From contig OX123205.2 in assembly GCA_944739405.2 (NCBI GenBank), positions 36,538,475 through 36,602,474 on the forward strand: a stretch of DNA of 64,000 nt, written 5' to 3'. Under the pieces are notes generated by a model. That model saw only the letters and a program-made list of their open reading frames with translations. It searched no databases and had not been told where the DNA came from. The translations under genes and the position numbers were made by a program. Shown in pieces: positions 32,291 to 44,400 of this stretch (the first letter of the stretch is position 1; each line of letters begins with the position of its first letter). The DNA comes from Euclidia mi. Its lineage: Eukaryota; Arthropoda; Insecta; Lepidoptera; Erebidae.

Positions 32291-35200
32291 GGCGCTGTCC
32301 TAAGCGACTGTTTTGGTAAATGAGGGGGTGAAGCAGGAGAGGTGAAGGGAGCTTAGCTCCGTCTACTGCGGGGCGCCCCCCTTCATTCTCGTCGCGTGCG
32401 GCCGTATTCTGGCGACATCCGTATTCCAATATTTCAAAATCGCAAGCAAAACGTTTTAGCATATTAAATTGAGATACTGATATTAAAATTTATATTACAT
32501 ACATCAATCTGTTTGTACAATATAGGCATAGCGCAATTTTTGTTCTCAGTGCAGCCATTAGCAAAACTCGTTATGTATTATGTTTGTTTTGTTTTTGTAT
32601 AAAAATAGTGAAGCAGTTCATAGAATACCTACATCTAACTCCATTCCTGCCAGTTTTCAAATCTGTTTTGCAATAAATTGGCTGTGACATACGGGCGGAC
32701 AGACAGACAAACATTGCGAATCTATAAGGGTTCCGTTTTTACAATTTTTGGCTACGGTACCCTAAAAATCACAATACTGTTCTACTAATCGCAAAAGCCG
32801 TATCTCAACTAAAGCGAGTTACGAGATAATTGAAGTTTAGTAAAAGTTGATTTCTTTTATTTATTTATGGATGTTTATTGTTATTATAGGTAAAATTATT
32901 ATGGCAAAGGTTTCGAAATACGTCGCCGTTTTTAGGGAGCAGGGGAGGTCTTGAAACCCCCCTCACCATTTTCACTTGCCGGAAATACTTGGTTTCCTCT
33001 GAAAAAAAAAATCTCCAAACATCGGTGTGTATGGCACTGCCAACTTCCACATTCATCACACTAGTTTAATAAACTAAGGTTGTCGGAGCCCTGCGAAGGG
33101 CTCCTATTTTCAGATTAAGGGTCAAAAGAGAACCTAACATAACCTATTTATTTACTAATTACAGTCGCACCTAACCCAAGGCACTCGAAAGCAATTACGC
33201 ACAAATTTGACATTAGCTGTCAATATGATCATTCCAAGATGGCAGTATTGCGTTTCGTTTCACGTTTTTCACATAAAACCTAAAAATTACATTTGTAAAA
33301 CTGTACTAAAGTATAAAAACTATGTTCCGTTTTGCATAATTGCCGAAGTATTAATGAAATTTTGGAAACTGTTTAAAAATATTTAGACGCAACTCCGGCA
33401 GCCAAAATTACTTTTAGAAGATTAAAACGAACTACCTTAAGCCCCCTACACTACCAATACCCTCAAATTCAGGCGACTTGTTTCGAAACCCAACCCATTA
33501 TTATTTTTTAAAATAGATGAAACATCAAAAATATATGTGGATATACCTTATTCATGAGATACTGCTATGTCGCTTAGAAAATTATAGAATTAGAATTTGA
33601 GTTACTGCTTTTTCGTTAGCTCTCGTCATACATGTTTGTATGGAAAAATATAAAAAAATTCTTTCGCTTCAAATATGTGTTGTTTTAAAGAATATAAATA
33701 TTAAAAGATATTTATTTATATTCATTTATAATTTATCAATGAAATACAGAGTTTACAGCTCATCAAAAGTTAGCTGTCTGCTACAACCCGGCAGGTTTTC
33801 TTTATTCTCATCGAATGTTAAAGGCAGTATGTGAGGTGATAAGGCTTCAATACTTATTATTTGCTGTTGTTCACGAGGCACAGTTTCATTTACTCTCCTT
33901 TTACGGCTTGGTATTGTAGAAATTTCAAGCACTGATGAAACATTTTCCTCTCCGTGATCTCGCAATGCCATCCCTTGAGCTTGACGAGAATCAACAATTT
34001 CAGGCAACTGCCAATTCATATAAAACGCCACAAGGTTCTCCCAGAAAACATCATCTCTTTCTATAATTTCTATTTTTAGTGGTATACTTTCGCCACTCCA
34101 CACAGCACATAAACACTTTTGTTTGCGTGTAACGTGGCGTTGCCCCTGAATTTGGTAATAACAATTACAATATTTGTTTAGACTAGTCAGTTCACTTTTT
34201 TATCATGTTTCCATATTTGTATTTTATTTGCTCTTATACTATTCTCCAGGCCATTCTTATAGGCAACTTTAGAACATTAAATTTCCACAATCGTGTTTGG
34301 ACCTATTAATCCATCTGGCGTAGCACCAATAATCGAATAATCCACAAGGCTCGATTGTTACATTTTCTTGCTTCGCCAGTTGTTGCAAAGCCAGTTGTTC
34401 ATTTTAGATTCCATGCGCAACTGATTTTACATTGCAAATATTTTATTTGTACAAAATATTTTTTACTAAGTTGGCTTTACTGCTGTTATCTCTTCTTTTT
34501 ACCACTTTACAAAAATTTAAATCTGTCAACATATTCTTACGCAATTCGAACCAGTCACTGCTATCCATCTTGTAGTTTTTGCTTATCACTACGGAATTTG
34601 AGTCAAATTTGTTAAAAGAATTGTTTGGCATTTCTTGGCTAGTTCTTGAACAGATCGTGTTAGGAATGACTGAAGTCAAATGTGTGTAAGACGTTGCAGA
34701 ACTGTTATCTTTAACTTCACTGTAATTACAATAGTGATAATAAGTTACGTACTTTATTATTAAAAAAATACTATATCTTGTGTAATAGCAAACAGAGAAG
34801 TTACCTTCTTACTTATAAATTATTGATTTTAGAAATTAAAAAGATATTAGATGTACTGAGACATACCTAATAGTTTATGAATAATCAAAGTTTTACCCGA
34901 TGTACCTAAAAAGGTTTATGTTCAAAACACAATAATACAACATTCGTTACCGCTTGTGTGCGGATTGCGGAGCGCCATATTAGCGCTGTCATCATTATTG
35001 TTCGCCGTGGCGGCATCTTAGCGCTCCAGGAGCTCTGACAAGCTAATGAATTTGAAATATAGGTACATAAAATGATTCGATTTTATGTTATTACTCTTTC
35101 AAAAATTTAAAACTGTGGCAGCTATGTATTGTGAGAATAATTTATATAATTATAATATGCATAATCGATAATATATAAGTAACATAGTTAGTCATAAAAT

Positions 35201-36057
35201 ACTCTTATGAAAATAATTTGTGTAAAAATGTTACATATTTCATATTGCTTGGCCATGGATGAATTTCTATTTTATTACGACGCTTTTTTGTACAAATCCT
35301 TCGTAGAACTTCATTTCTCTAATTGTCCATATTTTATTCTTCTAATTATATATTTATAAGCACAGAAACAATAACACATTAAACGCAACAAGAGTATAAA
35401 CTTAGGTCCTAATTATATGTGCCCATAGTTACATGAAAAGCCTATTTGATTAAAAGTATTCAGTCTATAACATAAAACATGAAATTACGAACTCAAATCG
35501 GCGTATTACAATAACAAACAGGTTTACGTAAAATTTCGTGCAGCAGAGACGCAAGCGACATGACCTATCTCTCACAGGGCTCATAGCCGAATGATGAGGT
35601 CTGGGCGGGGCGTAAACCAGCAACTGACACTCAGTACACCGCTTATGCTATTAAGGTTTAAATTGCTGAAGCGTTTGATATTGATGGGATCTACCGAGCG
35701 TCAAAATCATAGACGTTTGGCAGATTTTATTTAATTTTACAAAATATACACGTATAATATGAAAATAAATTAGGTAATTCTTTAGTTCATTAGGTTTCCT
35801 ACAATATTATCAAAAAAAATATGACAGCTTACTATCAAAATATTGCAAACAGTGAGACGAAAGATTATTTTCTGCCTAGATTTTGTGATTTTTTTACCGT
35901 GATTCTATTCTACGTACATGAAAAATTCTTTCAAAAGTCATTTGTTCAGACTTTTGACTTTAAGCTCTAATTTTTGCTAGTTTGTAATATGTACCGTTAT
36001 GGCTAGATGCGCGACGAAAAATTAGGTGTTTCACGGCTTCTGAGGTATAACAGCGCC
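32291..36057. mobile_element. TTAA-flanked DNA transposon with YqaJ-type nuclease remnant
   Basis: Flanked by TTAA (32287-32290 and 36058-36061); copy 2 has one TTAA at the matching site. The ends are GGCGCTGTCC and, inverted, GGCGCTGTTA, so the exact repeat is short (8 bp). It is 3767 bp, AT-rich, and carries a decayed nuclease gene on the minus strand. TTAA targets are known for piggyBac and Kolobok elements. No transposase is legible, so the superfamily is open. Confidence 0.75.
33753..34660 (-). pseudogene. YqaJ-like exonuclease, degenerate
   Basis: Minus strand pieces: SSDWFELRKNMLTDLNFCKV (start of the domain, near 34550), then a stretch in shifted frames containing GATPDGLIG and TIVEIKCxK-like residues (near 34300), which fit the D and ExK nuclease core, and then RDDVFWENLVAFYMNWQLPE with EIVDSR (34050-33990). 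At least two frameshifts and stops are present. Known: YqaJ family proteins are lambda-exonuclease-like recombinases. Inferred: this was cargo or a helper gene of the TTAA element. I have not confirmed the match by search. Confidence 0.55.
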
Positions 36058-36423
36058 TTAATGTTTTTTCACCGTACGTAGCTATAGTTGTGTTGTTAGC
36101 CGCATATAGTTGGAACGATAGTGGCGTTGCGACTTGTCCTTTCTTTCTAGGTAGTACGGATATGTTCGCACCCGTGTCGACCAGAAAAGATATGTTGAAG
36201 TTACGATCTGTTATGTATAGGCGGTGTGAGTTTTCGTGAACGCCAGAGTCCGCCTCCGCTAACGTTCGGCCTAGTTTTCCGACTTCTTATTGAATGTGCA
36301 AGGTGACGTGCAGCGTCGAGCTTGTTCTTTGAAACGTCGATGATAATAGCAGAAAGGTGATGGTGATGAGTCTCGACTGCGTTGTTGCGATAGACTTCGG
36401 TTGTAAGACGGGTAGCGGTTGCG
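36058..36423 (-). pseudogene. Gypsy copy 1 protease region
   Basis: Minus strand reading contains FLVDTGANISVLP, the retropepsin DTG site. It is cut by the TTAA element on one side and the TRIM on the other. Confidence 0.75.
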
Positions 36424-37180
36424 AGAGGGAGAGGAGCCTCTTACCAAGCTGGGTGGTCGTGCTTGGTGGCCTGCAGGCTAACGGACATACTTTGGAAGTT
36501 GTATATATGCCGCTTGGCTCGCGAAAGTTGATATCGCGGTTCAGGATTGTTTGAATTGTTCCCGCGTTGTTAGGTGGCGAGTGTCGAGGTAGTTCTGTGT
36601 CGTAGAAGTTTCATCGTCATTGGCTAGATGGCGTTGTGCGGGTGTTATGTAGCTGGCCGCTACATCACTGCCCCCCAAGACCGGAGGTCGTTCTTGGAGG
36701 TGATGGGCCAGTTGTCGCGGCTTCTGAGGAGCGTGCCAGTGGAGAGTCTGTAGTAGCTTGTCGCAGTGTGCTTCGCAAGTCCCACGGTGAGTCGGGGACA
36801 GGTTGCGAAGGTGATGTGCAGTCGGTGATGAGCAGTAGGCGATGAGCAGTGAGCGATGAGCAGTGAGTGTCCCACAGTGAGTCGGAGAGTTGCTGCGTAG
36901 TGGCTGCGTCGTGGCTGCGTAGTGGCTGCGTAGTGCTGCGAAGCGGTTGCGTAGTGGCACTGCTGCGTGTACGGGAGCGATGTGCGCTGCTTAGGAGGAC
37001 CGTGTGTGCAGTGAGGCGTGCCTTGGCGCTGGAGAGGCTGCAGGGAAGACCAGGCATGCAAGTCTGCATGGCCTACGGTGGGATCCTGGCCGAAGATGCT
37101 GGCTGGCGGTGACTTGATTGCTGACCATCAGGTGAATTGTGGAGTGAGGCGAGGTGGAGATGACGATGCTGTTGCTATAT

Positions 37181-37411
37181 CTGACCGGTGAATGCTTCTT
37201 CAAATCACGTCGGGAGCTGCTGGTAATCTGACCGGTGAGGGTTGCTTCAAATCACGTCGGGAGCTGCTGGTAATCTGACCGGTGAGGGTTGCTTCAGATC
37301 ACGTTGGGAGGCTGCTGGTAATCTGACCGGTGAAGGTTGCTTCAGATCACGTCGGGAGGCTGCTGGTAATCTGACCGGTGAAGGTTGCTTCAGATCACGT
37401 CGGGGTCACCA
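37181..37411 (-). repeat. Five 47-48 bp tandem repeats beside the TRIM primer binding site
   Basis: CTGACCGGTGA recurs at 37181, 37228, 37275, 37323 and 37371. Each unit carries ATCACGTCGGG or a one-base variant, the inverse of the 3' half of the primer binding site. Confidence 0.88.
37393..37411 (-). other. TRIM primer binding site
   Basis: TGGTGACCCCGACGTGATC on the minus strand, directly after the LTR. Confidence 0.7.
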
Positions 37412-37677
37412 ATGTGGAGGATAAAGGTGTGGTGTTCCTCCAACTAGAGGGAGGAGCCTCTAACCAAGCTGGGTGGTCGTGCTTGGTGGCCTGCAGGCCG
37501 ACGGACATACTTTTGGAACTTGTATATATGCCGCTTGGCTCGCGAAAGTTGATATCGCGGTTCAGGATCGTTCGAATATTTCCCGCCTTGTTTGTAGTCG
37601 TAGTGTAGTGTGTCGTAGTAGTTTCTTCGTCATTGGGTAGATAGCGCTGTGCGGGTGTTATGTAGCTCGCCGCTACA

Positions 37678-38409
37678 GTTGTATTGGCTGCGCGGTGGTC
37701 TTGATTTCAATTCGGCTATTTCTAATGATAACTTGCGTAGTTCGGTGACAAGGAATTGTAGGTCGGCTGCCTGAGTTGGTGGTGATGTCGGTGAGGTTGT
37801 CGTTTGGACGGCTGAGATGTGAGGTGCAGCTGGTGGCGTCTGTTCAATCATTTTGTCGGCGAGTAACGCTAACTCTTCTAACGACGTCTTAGTTGCGAAG
37901 GTCTCACTGACGGCAAGCACGGAACGTATGTGTGGTGGAAGGTGGTTGGTCCACATGAGTCGCAGCGTACTGTCTGGAACTTTGTCTGTAGCGAGGTTTC
38001 TCATACGCCGGAGTAGTTGGGTCGGCTTCTGATCGCCGAGTTCCATCTCTGACAGCAGTTTTTGGAACTGGCGGCTGTCGGACTCCTCATAGGCAGATAT
38101 GAGACGCTCTTTTATCGCCTTGTACTGGTCTTGCTCTGGTGGGTTGTATAGAAGGTCGGTGATCTGCTCGATGTCTTGGCGTTCCAGCTGTGCGATTACC
38201 ATCTGAGCGAGCTGGGCTTGGCTTTTCTTCAGGTCGTTGGTGGCGGCTTCGAAACTGATAAACCACAGACGTGGTCGATCACGCCAGAATGGTGGGATAC
38301 GCATGGTTAGCGATATGCCACCAATTTCAGCTTGAGTGACGGTGTTGATACTGTTGATGGATGTAGAGTTGAATGAGCTGGCCGGGATAGAGTTTTCTTG
38401 TTGAGACAT
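37678..38409 (-). pseudogene. Gypsy copy 1 gag, C-terminally cut
   Basis: Starts MSQQENSIPASSFNSTS and runs through IPPFWRDRPRLWFISFEAAT and LLYNPPEQDQYKAIKERLIS, the capsid region of insect Gypsy gag. The TRIM removes the C-terminal Cys/His region present in copy 2. Confidence 0.85.
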
Positions 38410-38570
38410 GATTGAAACTGTAGAGACTTGTGGAGCAGGGATTCGTTGACTTTGCTGGTACTATGGTTGAATTGGGTTGAATGAAGAATATTGCGGTTTT
38501 TCGGTGGCTTGATGGGCAGAGCTTTTCCGTTCTTGATTTGTACTTCTTGTGTTCCGGAGAGGGTCACCAC

Positions 38571-39211
38571 TTTGGAGATACTTTGGAGAATGAAGGTATG
38601 GTATGTAGAAATGATATTCTTGACTCCAGGATTCAGAATAATTTATTTGTAATTTAGTGCTGTTTATATACAAAATGTACAACTAGGCTGAGCCAATCTA
38701 AATGCAGATAAATAGAAATGTAAAATGTTCAAAACAATCAACCAATTAATTTAGAGTACAATCGGCCAATAATATTTGAGTTGAGTTTACGTAAGTAATC
38801 CGCCAGGTGGTTCATACGTCGCGCGAGCGTTTTCCCGCGCAAACGGGAACATACTTATACTGGTGGCATTTGCCGGTCACTCGTCGAGCGAAGATGTCGT
38901 GCGTTCGCGCGTCAGCGGGCACGGTGTGCGTCGACGTAATAATATTTGCAGAGCGAAGATTTCTTGAAGTCGTCAGCGTGTGTATATTCGGGTTCGCAAG
39001 AAAACTCTTCTTGTTTCTATTGAACGTTGCAAAAGTCTATAAAACTGTTCTTTTCAGAACAACAACAAAAGTCCTTGAACAGTCCTTGTCAGGACTATTA
39101 TTACTGTTTCTATTTAAGCACTTAAGTCCTTTTCAGGGCTGTGTGTATCCATGTTTCTATTTACACATCACAAAAGTCACTGTAGGCACTGCTAGGTATA
39201 GGATAGCTACA
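38571..39211 (-). repeat. Gypsy copy 1, 5' LTR
   Basis: 641 bp, uninterrupted; begins TTTGGAGATAC and ends GATAGCTACA on plus. On the minus strand it is followed by GTGGTGACCCTCTCCGG, containing the primer binding site. Confidence 0.88.
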
Positions 39212-39215
39212 TCTG

Positions 39216-39923
39216 CACGCGTTTCGCTTATAAAAATCTGTTCCTCGGGAGGGTAGCATTCAATTTTTGCCTGCCTAACACTAGAAATGATGGGAATACC
39301 TGGTGTCCTGCCTTGATGCTCCATTTCCTTGTTTGTTTATAAGAGTGGCTCGTGGATTTGGCATCCACATAATATGCCAAAGCCTCCTCTTTGGACAAAC
39401 ATCTTGGTTGTTCGCGTACCTTTTCACCCACATATCTTTTTATTTCTTGGCACTTTTCCGGACTATGGCTTGCTTCTTTAATCACAGTAGCCAAATTCCG
39501 ATGTCCGGATAATCGTGCCGATATTTCAGCAGCGGCTACTAGCTGGTTTACATCTCGCGTGTGTAGTAGGTCCTCCACGCGTCTCCTTTTCGTTTTTTCA
39601 CTTGCTTCAGGAAAATCTATTGATGGACGTCCACGAATCGAACTCTTACTTGATGATGATGGTGTTGAGAGGTGGACAGATGCTTTGAATGTAAAATCCC
39701 CAGACAACCACTCAGAATTCTTAGTCAGGAAGCGATTACGGCATTTCCCACATTTTTCCCATTTTTCTGTGTATTTGGATGACAATCTTCCAATTGTCAT
39801 TTTAATTTCCCGCTCAGATGCTTCCGTGATATTAACAAGATCATGTTTCATCACTATAAACTCATACAGTCTACTGTTGCGGTTCTCTTTAGCATGTTTC
39901 TGCCATTCATCAAAAAACTCCAT
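39216..39923 (-). pseudogene. Transib transposase, N-terminal part
   Basis: It starts at a true ATG (39923), MEFFDEWQKHAKENRNSRLY. A CxxC segment (KCGKCRNRFL) is followed by a basic linker (RGRPSIDFPEASEKTKRRRV) and then a helical region to GHQVFPSF. Near 39283 a one-base loss shifts the frame away from the expected RQAKIECYPPEEQIFISETR, which is still readable in the next frame up to the Gypsy junction at 39216. The C-terminal half is 15 kb away at 24479-23131. Confidence 0.85.
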
Positions 39924-40863
39924 TTTCGAGACTGAGAATTCGTATTCTAGAAAACAGACAAAATGACAAAGTTATACTCAAGTGTGCAGGCTAAGATGAC
40001 TAAAATTTAAAAGCTAACAGATATGGCTATGCTATATATAAAATCTAGCCCGGGTACAAGAGGGTACAAGTAGTTTCTAGTCCAATGAATTCAGAAAATC
40101 ATCAAAATTTGACAAACTTCTTTAAACTCGAGCTATTTAAAAAAAATGGGGAAATGTAAACCTATTTTCTTATTAGAAATAAAAAGAACATACCTTTAAC
40201 TTGAAGATCCATCACTAACACTTTTGAAAAAACTTAAACTCACTGACATAGGATGTTACTTCCGTACACGCAAAAATGCAATTAATAAGTGGTTTTCTTA
40301 ACCTTTCCTTATATACTAACCTCATTACCTTATCTGTAGTTGACACGTGTCCAAAACAATTCTCAGAATTGGGGCACCTGGGTATCAGGTAAAAGGCTCA
40401 GATAATAAATTTCAGGTAATTAGACAATGACTTTTTCACCACAGCAGCTCAAACATGCCGCTTTTGCTGCGAGACAACAGTGAACAAAACGCGATTTTGA
40501 TTCGAGCGTGAGGCAAAGTAGCTTTTTAATTTTTCAATCTTCAGTGCCACGAATTGACTTTGTTCAGCCACAAATTTTAAACATTCGAATGTTACTGTGC
40601 TCTGTCTCTTTCACATGCATATAAAAAGTGAGTGAAAAACAAACCCCTTCGAATTCGAAATTCGATTTTGGAATTCGACCTCAAAGAAAACACCTACGGC
40701 AACGCAAAAAAAAAAGATATTTGTAACAAAGAAATTACTTTTTTTATATGTTATTGTTTACATGTTTTATTTATTATTGGATTTTAATAAAAATAAGTCT
40801 AATTAATAGTAAAAAATTAGTATTTAACCAATACATTTTTATTTAGAATCACAACAATGATAC
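39924..40863 (-). other. Transib 5' flank, no gene
   Basis: AT-rich sequence upstream of the transposase ATG; presumably its leader and promoter. No TATA box can be assigned with confidence. ATAC at 40860-40863 is the Gypsy copy 2 duplication. Confidence 0.6.
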
Positions 40864-41285
40864 TTTGGAGAGATTTGGAGAATGAAGGTATGGTATGTAG
40901 AAATGATATTCTTGACTCCAGGATTCAGAATAATTTATTTATAATTTAGTGCTGTTTATATACAAAATGTACAACTAGGCTGAGCCAATCCAAATGCAGA
41001 TAAATAGAAATGTCAAATGATCAAAACAATCAACCAATTAATTTAAAGTACAATCGGCCAATAATATTTGAGTTGAGTTTACGTAAGTAATCCGCCAGGT
41101 GGTTCATACGTCGCGCGAGCGTTTTCCCGCGCAAACGGGAACATACTTATACTGGTGGCATAAGCGCGGCGGCTCCATTTGCCGGTCACTCGTCGAGCGA
41201 AGACGTCGTGCGTTCGCGCGTCAGCGGGCACGGCGCGCGTCGACGCAATAATATTTGCAGAGCGAAGATTTCTTGAAATCGTCAG
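40864..41285 (-). repeat. Gypsy copy 2, 3' LTR, first segment
   Basis: Continues at 47672-47919 after the Jockey insertion. TTGAAATCGTCAG is repeated on both sides of the Jockey. Confidence 0.9.
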
Positions 41286-41444
41286 GGATTAGCTACGCGC
41301 CTTTCGATTAGTTCACACGTCCCGATCACGTACACACTAATCCAAGTACCCACTTAGTTGCACGGACCGTCAACCGTTGAGAAGCTCGGCGAACAAATTT
41401 TAAATTTGAACGCCGAACGGTCGCAGCTGCCGCGTCCCAACGAC

Positions 41445-44400
41445 ATGCCTCGCCGGCCAAGCCCTTCTAAGGGCTCTGCCGACGACCAAGCAGACGAAGA
41501 TGAAGCAGAAGACGACTTACCACCGGTGTCCATCCAGGCACCGCGCTCGCCGTCAGGCCTACAAACTGCCCCAGCCGTCGCCGCCGTCGCCACGAAGTCT
41601 GCGCCAGCCAGTCGCACAAACAAAACTGTGAGTACGTCTGCACCGCATATATCTCGCGAACAAGGCGGCGTCTCAGCGCCAGCCTCCGCTCGCCCCGCAG
41701 CATCCTCCCGTGCGCCCACCAATGCGCAAGGGCGAACGTCTCCGCGGGATGAGGCGCGCGCGGGCCGCGACACGGTCCGCGCCACACCTCATCTCCAGTC
41801 GACCGCGAGCGCTGCCGCCATGCGCGCGCCTACGAACCCGCCGTCGCGCGCCAGCGCCGCGCGCGGCCGCCCGCCGGCGCCGCGACACGCCGCGACGCGC
41901 CCTGCCCTCGTGGCGGACAGTACACCGTCCCCGACGCGCTCGTCCGCCGCAGAGTCCCCCCGCGTGGCAGCCAAAGACTCGCCCGCACCGCGTTCCGCGT
42001 GTTCATCGCGTAGTGGATCGGAGATATCGCTCGCCTCCGCAGATTCGTTTAACAACGATAAGGCGGACCTTGTGCTACATATCAAGCGTCGCCGCCATAC
42101 TATGTGCGCGTCGGCGAATATACAGCGCTCGGGCTCGGCGCCGACGCTAGTACATATGGATACAGACACCACACCCGAGGCGGTGCGCGCTGTGCCAGCG
42201 CGTCGCCAACGCAGCCCCGACGAGGACGACGCAGAGGAGCCGAAACGCCCACGCGCCGAACCTTCTAGAAACTCCGAGAAAAATGTGAGTACCTCACAAA
42301 TTTTATTAAGTGAGAGTGTGCCCGGTATAATTAAACCGACTTATACGGACGTCGCCCGATCGCCGCCAACGTCGCGCCGCGTGCCTACCGCCGCGCCCGC
42401 GTCGACCGCGGCGCCCGCGAGCGCCCGCACCGCCGCCGCGCGCCCCGAGGCCGCGCCCGCGCCGCCGCTCGCTGCTGGCGTGTCCGGCCACAGCAACGCG
42501 CGCCCCGCGGCCGCGCCCGCGCCGCCGCTCGCTGCTGGCGTGTCCGGCCACAGCAACGCGCGCCCCGGGGCCGCGCCCGCGCCGCCGCTCGCTGCTGGCG
42601 TGTCCGGCCACAGCAACGCGCGCCCCGCGGCCGCGCCCGCGCCGCCGCTCGCTGCTGGCGTGTCCGGCCACAGCAACGCGCGCCCCGCGGCCGCGCCCGC
42701 GCCGCCGCTCGCTGCTGGCGTGTCCGGCCACAGCAACGCGCGCCCCGCGGCCGCGCCCGCGCCGCCGCTCGCTGCTGGCGTGTCCGGCCACAGCAACGCG
42801 CGCCCCGGGGCCGCGCCCGCGCCGCCGCTCGCTGCTGGCGTGTCCGGCCACAGCAACGCGCGCCCCGCGGCCGCGCCCGCGCCGCCGCTCGCTGCTGGCG
42901 TGTCCGGCCACAGCAACGCGCGCCCCGCGGCCGCGCCCGCGCCGCCGCTCGCTGCTGGCGTGTCCGGCCACAGCAACGCGCGCCCCGGGGCCGCGCCCCG
43001 CGCCGCCGCTCGCTGCTGGCGTGTCCGGCCACAGCAACGCGCGCCCCGCGGCCGCGCCCGCGCCGCCGCTCGCTGCTGGCGTGTCCGGCCACAGCAACGC
43101 GCGCCCCGCGGCCGCGCCCGCGCCGCCGCTCGCTGCTGGCGTGTCCGGCCACAGCAACGCGCGCCCCGGGGCCGCGCCCGCGCATCTTGCTGCCACGTCC
43201 GGCGCCGCCGCCGACTCGCGCGCCGCCGCCAACGCCGCCGACCCGGCTGTAGGCGAGAAGAAAAAGCCGAGGTTCCCTCCGGTGATCGTCGAGTACCTAC
43301 CGAACTGGGCCCACCATATGCGGGAGCTCAAAGGCCAACTCGGCAGAGCCGCCAACGGCCGCCCCTTCGGAAAAGGGCTGCGGTTTACACCGAAGGACGA
43401 AGACGAGTACCGCCTATTGCAGCGGTACTTTACAGAACTAGAGAGGACAGACCGCATCTCTTGGTTCTGTTACTCGCTCCCCGCAGAACGAAGCTTAAAG
43501 GTGGCAATTAGAGGCCTGCCCAGCAACGCGACACCGGAGGAGGTCGAGGAAGAGCTCCGCGAGCTGGGATATGAACCGGAGTACGTGCGCAACATCCGGG
43601 CGCGCCAGGGACGGCCAGGGTGCATCCTACTGGCCATTCTAAAGCGCACAAAAGAAACTACGTCGGGGATCTACGGCGTTACCGAGATGCTCGGCATCCC
43701 CGGCGTCCGAATAGAACAGTGGCGAGGCAAGCGGAGGCCGGCACAATGCCACCGCTGTCAGAAATTTCGGCACTCTAGCCACCAGTGCCACCGCACACTA
43801 GCGTGCGTGCGATGCGGTGAGGAGCACACGGCCAGAGAGTGCCCGCGCCCGAGGGAAGAGCCCGCTACATGCGCGAACTGCGGGGGTGACCACCCCGCAA
43901 ATCACATCAACTGCCCCGTCTTCAAACGCGAGGCGAGGAACAAGAAGGCGGGGACAGTAGCCATAACCGGCGAGCCGCGTCAAGGACCGGCACCGGTTAA
44001 CGCGCAACCCCAGGGAGAGGACACTAACGGGGCCTCACTTATGGCCAAAGCCAACGACCCCCCAGCTCGCGGACAACCCGGACCCGGACAATCAAAGAGA
44101 GGGCGGAGGAACCGTGCTCGCGGCAAACGGGGCGCAACCGCCTCGGACACACCCGCACCCACACCCACAACTGCACCCGCACCCGAACAAGCGCCCGCCG
44201 TAGCGAAGAAAGCACGGAAACAAAAGGGCGGCCCCGGGAAGACCCCTAAGACCCCCGCCGAAACACCTCAGCCGACAACTCACACAGTCGCCGCCCCCGC
44301 GGGCACAACCGCGCCCCAGGGGAAGAAGGGGAAAAAGGCGAAGACCCCGCACACACGCGAGGGTACAAAGAGTTCCGGCACTGTTCAGGCCGCTATCGCA

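Larger units (their letters stand above)
36424..37677 (-). mobile_element. Miniature LTR retrotransposon (TRIM)
   Basis: Right LTR 37413-37677 (TGTGGAGG...GCCGCTACA on plus) and a truncated left LTR 36424-36664 are clearly alike. On the minus strand the right LTR is followed by TGGTGACCCCGACGTGATC, a primer binding site. A purine tract (GGGGGGCAGTGA) precedes the left LTR. The internal part (36665-37412) has no gag or pol frame. The left LTR lacks about 35 bp and the host loses about 10 bp (GGCGGTAACC), so a deletion followed insertion. Confidence 0.8.
24484..39211 (-). mobile_element. Gypsy LTR retrotransposon copy 1, heavily interrupted
   Basis: It is flanked by TCTG at 24480-24483 and 39212-39215, inside the transposase gene. 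On the minus strand: 5' LTR (39211-38571), gag, protease, RT/RNase H, integrase, and a 3' LTR region (27447-24484). Insertions relative to copy 2 are a hAT (24785-25759), a duplicated transposase fragment plus Jockey end (26108-27095), a TA element (28672-30138), a Harbinger-like MITE (30286-30520), a TTAA element (32291-36057) and a TRIM (36424-37677). No env-like frame is seen. The copy is dead. Confidence 0.88.

Noticed and set aside
40000..40860. A further exon of the transposase upstream of the ATG at 39923
   Set aside because: No acceptor-donor pair with an open frame resembling Transib N-termini was found.
42441..43180. CRISPR-like regular repeats
   Set aside because: Units abut without unique spacers and are in frame within a retrotransposon protein.
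42306..43457. Long minus-strand open frames (383, 266 and 211 codons) across 42.3-43.5 kb
   Set aside because: They are antisense to the ORF1 minisatellite; a GC-rich 60-bp repeat keeps all frames open.
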